The translations under genes were made by a program, and so were the position numbers. A stretch of 64,000 nt of DNA from Bryoerythrophyllum caledonicum (lineage: Eukaryota > Streptophyta > Bryopsida > Pottiales > Pottiaceae). This document shows positions 56,156 through 64,000 of this stretch, piece after piece. Location of the stretch: assembly GCA_963971425.1 (NCBI GenBank), contig OZ020517.1, forward strand, positions 13,518,501 through 13,582,500. Reading direction: 5' to 3'. The notes below the pieces were generated by a model. The model did not search any database. It was given only the letters and a program-made list of their open reading frames with translations, and was not told where the DNA came from. Position 1 is the stretch's first letter. The number at the start of each line of letters is the position of its first letter.

Positions 56156-58935
56156 CAATAGGGTGACATTCAAATTGGCCGTTTAGTAGTTCCAGGGATA
56201 GTGTCCTACACTGCTGCCAACTTTGACACCCTCCCCAAAGCTGAGAAATTGTTATTTTACCATGAAAATTTGGGGACAGCATCATCTTTATGTTGAAAAC
56301 ATGCATACCAAATTTCAAGTCCAGGAGACTTATACAAAAAACTTATGCAAGATCTACCAACATGAGATAGTTGTGAGAAAAGTGTCACAGCTGCCAACTT
56401 TGACACCCTCCCAAGAATTGAGGAAATTTTTTTTTGCCCATGAAATTTTTGGAGCAAAAACATTTTTATGTTGTTTGCATGTGTGGAAAATTTCAAGTCC
56501 AAAAGACCCATACAAAAAATAATATTCCAAATCTACCAACATGTGTAGTTTTGAGAAACAAAGGGGAAAACCATTTTACTACTTCCAACTTTGACGCCCT
56601 CCTTAGGATTGAGTTTTTGTTGATACATAATGAAATTTTTGGCACAAGATCATCTCTACGCTGGTAACATGTGGGATAAATTTCAAAGCCAAAAGACATA
56701 CATAAAAAAAGTTATTCCATATCTATCAACATGTGTAACTATGATAAACAATTTGAAGGTCATATTGAAAATGTCAAAATATCTTTGACACCTCATGCTT
56801 TTTCATTGAACTCAATCATGTGAGTAAGCCACCAAACATAAATGCTTCTCAAAAAGATCAATAACATCTAAATGAAGAAGTGAAGAGGTGTTCCATGCAG
56901 AAGAACCCACTTGGCCATAAAGTGTGCATTAGACACATGACAAATTTTTTCTTCTAAATATCTATTGAACACTATGTAAAGGGAATGGTGTGTGTGATTT
57001 GTGATAGACTGAATCTTGAGACAATCCTCTAAACAGAGAGTGTTGTATTGTGGGATGCATGAGTGTTGATTCACATTGGGCATACATGATGAGTGATTAA
57101 AAGCAAAACGATTTTTCATGTATGCATATGGGCTTGTGTTTTGGCGACCCTTCTCTCTCCTCTCTGCTCTAGCGCCTTGGCTCCCTTCTCTCCCCCTTGC
57201 TCTGCTCCAGCCCTGTTCTCCTTCCTTTGCCAATTGTCACGTGTCAATCCTGCAACCTCCTTTGCTCTGTTCTAGCCCCTTGGCCCCCTTCTCTCCCCCT
57301 TGCTCTGTTCTAACCCCTACTCTACTGCTGTAGCTAGCATCACGCACTCTATAAGTTTATGATGGCAATTTCAGATGAAATTCATGCTCGCATCATAGGT
57401 TTGAGTGAGGGAGGATTTACAGGAGTTCAAATTGCAGCTACTATTGGAGTTCCTATTAGAACAGTTACAAGGTTAGTAAAAACATTTAGAGAAGATGGAA
57501 CCTACTAGTGCAAACCTTGCGGTGGAAGTCACGCTAAAAAGCTTAATGATAGAGATGTTTGTAGTATTGTGCATTACTCAAAAATTCATCGTTGCTCTTC
57601 ACTCTCAGAGATTACCAATGCATGTCCTACTCAAGTGTGTAGACGTACTATTCAAAGGGTCTTACATAAAAATGGCATTTTTAGTCGAATTGCAGTCAAA
57701 AAACCTTTCTTGACACCTCGTCACATGTCTCAACGATTAGCTTTTGCTCAGAAGTACCGTGGATGGAGTGCAAAAGAGTGGGAGCGTGTTGTTTGGACAG
57801 ATGAATCTACTTTTGAAATTGGAAAAAATTCTCGGCAAATTCATGTTTGGAGAAGTGCATACGAGCGTTATTCATCAAGTTGTCTAGCTCCTACTTTTAA
57901 AAGTGGAAGGACTTCTTTAATGATTTGGGGCGCATTTACCGGAGGACAAAAGTCAGAACTTGTCTTTATGCCTAAAGGTCAACGTTCTCCTAAGGATTTT
58001 ATAGAAGTGGTTTACGATGCCAAATTGGTTCATTTCATGGGTCAAATTCCACAAGGAGTGCTTATGGAAGATGGGGCACCCGTCCATAGGAGCAAAATAT
58101 GTGAAGAATGGAGACAAAGCCACCTTCTCGAAAAGCTCAACTAGCCTGCAAACTCTCCCGATCTCAATCCAATCGAGAACGTTTGGAGGATGTTAAAAGA
58201 TGTTGTGCAACATGGCAAACAATGCCCTAGAAGCTTAGATGTGTTGAAGGTAGTTCTTGAAAGAGAGTGGAAGTTAGTCAATGGTACAAAGCTCCTTCAA
58301 CTATGTCATTCTATGCCCTCTAGGTTACTAGTAGTGATTGACGCTAATGGAGGACATACACGTTGGTAGATATGGAATAACTTTTTTGTGTACATCTTTT
58401 GGCTTTGAAATTTATCTCACATGTTACCAGCGTAGAGATGATCTTGTGCCAAAAATTTCACTACGTATCAACAAAAACTCAATCCTAAGGAGGGCGTCAA
58501 AGTTGGAAGTAGTAAAATGGTTTTCCCCTTTGTTTCTCAAAACTACACATGTTGGTAGATTTGGAATATTATTTTTTGTATGGGTCTTTTGGACTTGAAA
58601 TTTTCCACACATGCAAACAACATAAAAATGTTTTTGCTCCAAAAATTTCATGGGCAAAAAAAAATTTCCTCAATTCTTGGGAGGGTGTCAAAGTTGGCAG
58701 ATGTGACACTTTTCTCACAACTATCTCATGTTGGTAGATCTTGCATAAGTTTTTTGTATAAGTCTCCTGGACTTGAAATTTGGTATGCATGTTTTCAACA
58801 TAAAGATGATGCTGTCCCCAAATTTTCATGGTAAAATAACAATTTCTCAGCTTTGGGGAGGGTGTCAAAGTTGGCAGCAGTGTAGGACACTATCCCTGGA
58901 ACTACTAAACGGCCAATTTGAATGTCACCCTATTG
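56156..58935 (+). mobile_element. Complete-looking Tc1-family element with ~590 bp terminal inverted repeats
   Basis: TA at 56154-56155 and 58936-58937. The left end CAATAGGGTGACATTC is mirrored by GAATGTCACCCTATTG at the right. Inverted arms extend from 56156 to about 56750 and from about 58345 to 58935, with only scattered mismatches; within each arm the phrase CAAAGTTGG/CCAACTTTGAC recurs about every 180 bp (three or four units). The transposase lies between the arms, its last codons entering the right arm. Frames seen in the arms are mirror images and not genes. Confidence 0.9.
57359..58369 (+). pseudogene. Tc1-family DD34E transposase of the 2.78 kb element
   Basis: 336 codons in a single frame from ATGATGGCAATT to CGTTGGTAG. 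Order: N-terminal helix-turn-helix (RIIGLSEGGFTGVQIAATIG), catalytic WERVVWTDESTFEIG, LMEDGAPVHRSK and NSPDLNPIENVWRMLKD; the last Asp and the Glu are 34 residues apart. Two in-frame TAG codons stand at 57506-57508 and 58142-58144. The second replaces the Trp normally found in the WPANSPDLNP motif. No frameshift was seen, so inactivation looks recent. About one third to one half of residues match the other Tc1 copy by eye. Confidence 0.88.
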
Positions 58936-58937
58936 TA

Positions 58938-59439
58938 CTCTGGGAGTTTGAAACTCCCACTTGGTTGCCCCTACCAAAAAAATTAGCTAAAATTGTGCTT
59001 TGTAGTTTAGATAACCGGCAAAGTAGTTAGTATTACGTAGAAGTAGGTTGTATAATAATTAGTGAAAGTAGGTGAACGCTTAACTAGTTAATTAGTGTTA
59101 TAGTGGTGATAAAACTGGGCCTTAAAACCACCAAGTTTATGCCCGAAAAAACCAAAAAAAGAATTCCCAGAAAGGATCTCCAAGAAAAAGGATTCCAATC
59201 AACACTTGGGCTAAAATACCTAGTCTAAGCTTTCCTTAGAGGGGTAGATTAATTGTAGCTTCTTTCTCATTGTTTAGGCCTTTTTTGGATTTGGTTAAGT
59301 ATTATTGGAAACTTGAATTCTTATTTGGAAAGATAAAAGTTTAATATTATATAAAAGAAAAAGAAAACCAAAAAATAGAAAAATAAATAATGAGGGCTCA
59401 TAACCAGGACAAAGAGGGTACCAACCAGGTACAACTCGA
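58938..59439. other. No recognised gene
   Basis: Begins with GGAGTTTGAAACTCC, a short palindrome beside the Tc1 target site. Otherwise nothing recognised. Confidence 0.3.
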
Positions 59440-59700
59440 GCAGCCGAGCATGAACAGGAGGGAGCACAAACCGGAGCCAAGCACAAGTAAAAGCATACGA
59501 GGGAGCTGTTGAGGAGAGTAGCCAAGCACGAGCAAGAACACACAACGGAGTTGCCGAGGAAGAGCAACCAAGCACGAGCAAGAGCATACGAGGGAGTTGT
59601 CGAAGAGAGCAGCCAAGCACGAGCAGGAGCACATGACGGAGCCGAGCAGCCGAGCACAAACACGGGCACACAAACACGAGCACACAAACACGAACACACA
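59440..59700. repeat. Minisatellite, unit about 57-60 bp
   Basis: Four or so imperfect units built on AGCCAAGCACGAGCAAGAG and CGAGGGAGTTGTCGA, decaying into short CACAAACACGAGCA units at 59660-59700. Open frames on both strands through it (such as 59509-59766 plus) are products of the repeat. Confidence 0.7.
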
Positions 59701-62700
59701 ACGGAGAGGCCTAAAAGGAAGAAGAAGGAGAAGAAGGTAGGTAGAAAAAGAGTTGAAACCTCCTAGGGTTTGGAAGTTGAAACCTAGTGGTGGAGGAAGT
59801 TTTAGACATAACGAGGTGGAGATTACTAGGCGTGGAGGCGGTTCAAGGAGATTCACGACCGCGGCAAGAAGATTCAGAGACTAAACCACGATTTCAAGGA
59901 AGTTACTTGGCAAGAGTTGCGAACAAGATGATTCTTGCCAATTGATGGATTTTTCTTGTTTGTACAACTTCCTCGTTTGTCAGATCTCTTCTCATTTCCT
60001 TTTACCCGGGTGAATTCCGGTGGCCTTCTTTCTAGTCTAGAGAAAAGTCTCCCGGAAGACTCTACTTAGACCTCATACGTCCTTGATCTTGAATTCTTGT
60101 TACTTGTGCGTCTACCTTTGTATCCGATCATTTTTCTTATTATCCCAGCCTCGTGGCAAGTCTTGACTCTTCCTTTATGTTTTCCATATTCTTCCCCCTT
60201 TCCTAGGTCTTGCCTAAATTTACCACATATTTTCCGATCTCTCCGGTCATTCGGAAAACCCCCTTCAAAATTTCTTGTTCTCCCAAGTCATCTCTTTTGC
60301 TTGAAGTGGTCAATTGTGATGTTGTTTTGATAGTTGTGTTACTAGATACGCAAGATGCCTACATCCACGTTAATCTAGAAAAGCGTTCCGGAGAAAGTAC
60401 ATCGGTTACCCGGTATACTTGTGTTTTCAGGGCCGGACCAAAAATTGTGATAAGCTGGTAGGGTGATTGGTGGAAGTATAGGCACATCACGGAGTTAGTC
60501 CATTTCGGACAACATGAGTCCACCGGGGACGTTGAAACTTTCCAAGATTGATCCTAACAAGTGGGAGGGGACAAAACAAGGAGGAGAATTGGAGGAAGAT
60601 CTCACCCAGATGGGCTGCATGGGATTATACGAGAAACTGCGAGTCTTCCAAAAATGATATGCGGCTGATGAGTTGTTACTTCCCAGAACATCCTAGGGAG
60701 TTTACTGGGCTAATCCTTGGACACAGACCACAAAAGTATGGGGTGAGGTGTATTTCTTTCAGCAAGAAGACGGATGGACACCCGGGGTCAACCGGGAGTT
60801 GCTGGATAAATACTTATCAAATTCCTACAACATGTCGAAGTGCTACCGGAGTGATCAATTCACGAACAACCGGTTGAGAAGGGTGACGTAAAAGAATCAC
60901 AGTGCGGCTGGCTACAACCTACATACATGCATTCTTCGAGGATTCCTTTCCGGACTGGGGGTTTTTGTTGGAAGAAGCAATTTTGCCTCAACTCTAGGCA
61001 ATTCAACAAGGTGGATGTTCCAAGACCTTCTTGACTCCATACCTCATACACTTATATAAGTATTATGACTGTCTGGAATCGGAAGAGAAGAGAGTTTGGA
61101 GACAAGGGATGGTTCCTCAGGACCATGCTTTCCGAGCCTTTCCCCAACATAATGAGCAACGGTTGGCGTTACCAGCAATCCCACGGGAGGCGCCATCATC
61201 TCAGGTACTCTTGAACGAGGGTAGGTCATCTCGGTCTCACCGGGAAAACCACCACCACCCTAACCATCCAAGAATCTTACACTCGTGAAGAACATAGCCA
61301 AGTTCTCTCGGGATGTGACTAGGGATATCCAACAGATGGAGATGGAGATGGAGCTTCTAGAGGTGAGGAGTCTTCACAAGCCTCTCTGGAAGGAATTTAG
61401 AGTAGAAAACACCAAAGACATTTTGGCTGCAACTCGGGAGGACCGGGAACAGTTGACCAAGGTGAAGAAGGATCTTCGGACATACCAGTAGGAGCACTTT
61501 GACACAAAGGTCAAGGCACAAGAGACTATGGTGGTACTAATCAAGCTACTTGCTAGACAGACGAGTGTTGCCATACCAATTTAAGATCGGAGCCCAATCT
61601 GGAAGAAGATAAGGTTTATTTATACCAGTTCTCTTTCTTCAGAGGATGATAATTCATCCACTCAATGCCTAATGAGTTGAGCGGATTCTCCATCTTCCAA
61701 GGAGTAGGGTGTGAAAGTTTATAAGAGGCAACGAGGTCTCCCGATCAAACCTCCCGATAAAGAACCAATTGATCTTTCTTTCTCACAAGCGGATTCATTG
61801 GTTGAGTCTCCGATAGCTATGCTTGTTGATCTGGTGGAGATTTTTCATGTATCGGTGGATACTCCTAATATACTGGTGGATACTCCCAATCCACCGGTAG
61901 ACCTCCCGGTTGAGACTTCCAACCTTCTAGTGGATTCTCTTGACTATGTACCAATGGATACTCCCAATCTTCCAGTCAATCCTCCCATGGATCAACCGGG
62001 AGATAATTCCACTCATTCGGATGAGTCTTCCAGTTGAGCCTATGTTATATGATATATGTTAATTGTGAATTTATCCTATCCGTTGATAGGATGTTGTTAG
62101 GTGCGGTAGATTAACACTAGTGTGAGAGTAGTGATGTCAATGGGGCCCCATTGTGCACTCGGTTACTACCGCTTGAGTGATTTATCTGGCTACCTACTTT
62201 TGTTAGATAGTGTTTTATTGGTCTTGGACTGGGAGTTTTTCGGTTTACCGGTCTGACCGGTAATCTGCCGGTGATTACGCAACCCTAGAAGCTAGATGCC
62301 GTTTCATCCTTTGGTGGATCTAGTTTTTGGAGGATAGTTAGTGACCTTTGTGTACTTAAGGAACTTTGGGTTCTTGGTTTTAGTACTCTTTTCTTTGTTG
62401 CTTTGCTTGTGTCTTGCCTTCATTGCTTGTGTTTAGAGTCATTGTTGAACTTGTGTGAGTAGAGAGGGAAAGAGTTGAGTCCTCCTGGTAGGTCTTTGCT
62501 AGGATGTGCAAGGTTGTGGCTTGTTGAATGTTATGTGGTTGAATGTGAGTTAAGGCTTCTGGAGGGAGTAGGATATCCAGGCTAGATGGTGGAGTAAGAT
62601 CCAGGATCTACTTCAAACCCTAGACCGGTTGGACCGAGTAGAGTTGCTTACCGGACGGGATATGGGAAGCCCGTTGCTATTTATGACAGCATCCCGTAAG

Positions 62701-63349
62701 TGGAAAGTGTTTAGATTGTTGGGGAGGAGGGGTGATATCCCCCCTCTTGGTACACCGGGAGAGATTCGGGCTAAGTTTGAGTCGAGAGTATTTCGAAGTT
62801 TCTACCCTTGTAGTAGATGAGATTCCTTGATCCCCGTGGAAGATTGTCTTGCTTATGTGAGTAACTTAGCATTAGACTGTTGTGATTCTTGTATCTTTTT
62901 TGTTTGATTCATTGGGTGTGGTTGTAGTTGGAACCCGACTTTGCGTGATCTGTTTATCGGGACTATTTTCCGGTAGATTGTGAAGGCCGGCAAACTAGGT
63001 GCAATCTTATAACTTTTTCATGGTGTAGAGTTAGGTTGTGGGTATTGTGGCCTCTCGATTGTGAAAACGGAGGGCAGTGAGTTTCCGGGCACTATAAAAA
63101 CTTACTGGAAAACTACTCTGACGCTCAACACAGTTTAAACTAAACAATTGTGGTTACTTGTTACCGGTCACTGAAGTACCGGGGAAGCCATCCTTCGGGA
63201 TGTGTTGAGGTATTAAGTGTGAATTGTCCTTAGATTTAGAAAGTTTGGCACATGATAAAAATCCTTGGAAACGATCTTGTTAGGTGGGCTCGTTTAAGGT
63301 TAATTTCAGTTAACTTTGAGAATTACAAACCACTAGACTACGACATGTA
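59701..63349. other. Unrecognised, CCGG-rich repeat-like region
   Basis: About 3.6 kb whose composition differs from neighbours: mid-GC, with many ACCGG/CCGGT words. Short open stretches have protein-like composition, including a frame of 108 codons (61711-62037, plus) with a VDTPN-type repeat, and a Glu/Lys-rich coiled-coil-like piece at 61285-61491. No family is recognised. A decayed retroelement or a degraded multi-exon gene are both possible; terminal repeats were not found. Confidence 0.3.
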
Positions 63350-64000
63350 CATTCAATCATTTAACATATTCCAATCACTCATATATAGTACATTGCCCCC
63401 CTCTTCCCTTCTAGTCTTGTTTAATTAAAAATTTTGAACACCAAAGAAAACTATTTCTTGCCAATCAAAACCAACCTAAACCTTAGAATTAAAAAAACTG
63501 ACCACAATCAACCAAAATTGACCCAAATTAAAAGTCCATTAAAACTTACACTCCTATCCAAACCACCAAAATTATCTCAAGGTTAAAATTTTATATAAAC
63601 TGACATTATCGTTTGCATTGGTCAGTTTTGACACATCCTTGTCATATTCTCTATTCTTCCAAATTGCATTGGTTCAAACATAATGGATATCAACGGGTAT
63701 CACCAAGAAATCACATGAGTATTATTCAAGCATTACACGTGTATCATCTAAGCAAATCTCTTGAATTTTCCAAAAAACTTGGAATTTTGCCATTGTGAAT
63801 CAATTATGTACAAAAATTAGTGTACTCGATGTGTTTTTAGCTTTTCTAGGAGCCTTGTAACTCCAAGTTTTCCTTTGTCTCCATTCATGACATTGTCTCT
63901 GTGTGATTTTGATGATTTCTTTAATCAATTTGTGCATGGTTTCAACACTCTTGATTTATTGCCTATGTTTTTTTTCCATTACCCTCTCCTATTGGTGTAG
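63350..64000. repeat. Third, partial copy of the 2.3 kb repeat
   Basis: 63420-63590 matches 51100-51260 (TTGCCAATCAAAA, CCACAATCA, CATTAAA, CCAAACCACCAAAATTA) and 63870-64000 matches 50320-50430 and 52525-52640 (CATTGTCTCTGTGTG, ATCAATTTGTGCATGG). It runs off the right edge. The middle (63600-63870) differs. Confidence 0.6.

Noticed and set aside
55690-56161. Protein-like frames on both strands between the Tc1 elements
   Set aside because: No family recognised and no splice evidence; kept only as spacer.
57506-58144. Reassignment of TAG as a sense codon, because both interruptions of the Tc1 transposase are TAG
   Set aside because: H2A ends in TAG at its natural end, and one of the two replaces a conserved Trp, which is explained by a single base change.
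56223-58868. Mirror-image frames of 60-99 codons in both Tc1 arms
   Set aside because: They lie in inverted terminal repeats and repeat the same translation on both sides.
1-64000. rRNA genes, tRNA genes, CRISPR arrays, bacterial operons or organelle genes
   Set aside because: None seen; the only tRNA-like sequences are SINE heads, and all genes have spliceosomal introns.

Overview
The window looks like nuclear DNA of a green-lineage eukaryote, most likely a streptophyte alga or a seedless land plant with swimming cells. Four things point there. (1) The SMC1 and histone H2A proteins read as plant-type. (2) The H2A promoter carries the plant histone octamer and E2F sites. (3) A degenerate TTTAGGG/TTTTAGGG telomere-type array is present. 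(4) There is an intact 13-exon gene for a DPY-30 plus GAF protein resembling flagellar radial spoke protein 2. The species cannot be named from sequence alone. All genes are intron-bearing. SMC1 and H2A are GC-rich, while the radial-spoke-like gene and the long spacers are strongly AT-rich.

Layout. 0.2-5.4 kb: first 12 exons (about 749 residues) of SMC1, the cohesin ATPase, on the minus strand and running off the left edge. One of its introns is an AT-AC, U12-type intron. 5.4-13.4 kb: SMC1 5' flank, a pseudogene of an L-fucose-permease-like MFS transporter, a relic SMC1 piece split by a TTAA-flanked piggyBac-like element, a 2.8 kb element with palindromic termini, and a second copy of the SMC1 5' flank. 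13.4-29 kb: AT-rich, gene-poor DNA with a TA-flanked foldback element, further piggyBac-like copies, tRNA-derived SINEs (one split by a palindromic-terminus element, one nested in a TTAA element) and a probable solo LTR.

30.0-36.1 kb: an H2A gene with one intron and a well-formed promoter; five clean exons of an unrecognised gene; then a duplicated block holding an SMC1 exon shard, an apparently intact FucP-like transporter gene, and scrambled, partly inverted SMC1 exons 9-12. 38.4-43.9 kb: the radial-spoke-like gene, with a near-palindromic 125 bp MITE in intron 11. 44.7-45.25 kb: a truncated PIF1/Helitron-type helicase abutting interstitial telomeric repeats. 45.3-53.2 kb: no recognised gene, mainly a 2.2-2.4 kb direct repeat. 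53.8-58.9 kb: two Tc1-family (DD34E) elements, one interrupted by a TTAA-flanked insertion, the other 2.78 kb long with about 590 bp inverted repeats. 59-64 kb: unrecognised repeat-like sequence, then a third copy of the 2.3 kb repeat.

The cellular genes serve separate jobs: SMC1 (chromosome cohesion), H2A (S-phase chromatin), FucP-like permease (sugar uptake) and RSP2-like (flagellar motility). The window's character comes from repeated local duplication around SMC1 and many small DNA transposons, several with TTAA targets. Exon coordinates were read by eye from splice signals and reading frame.
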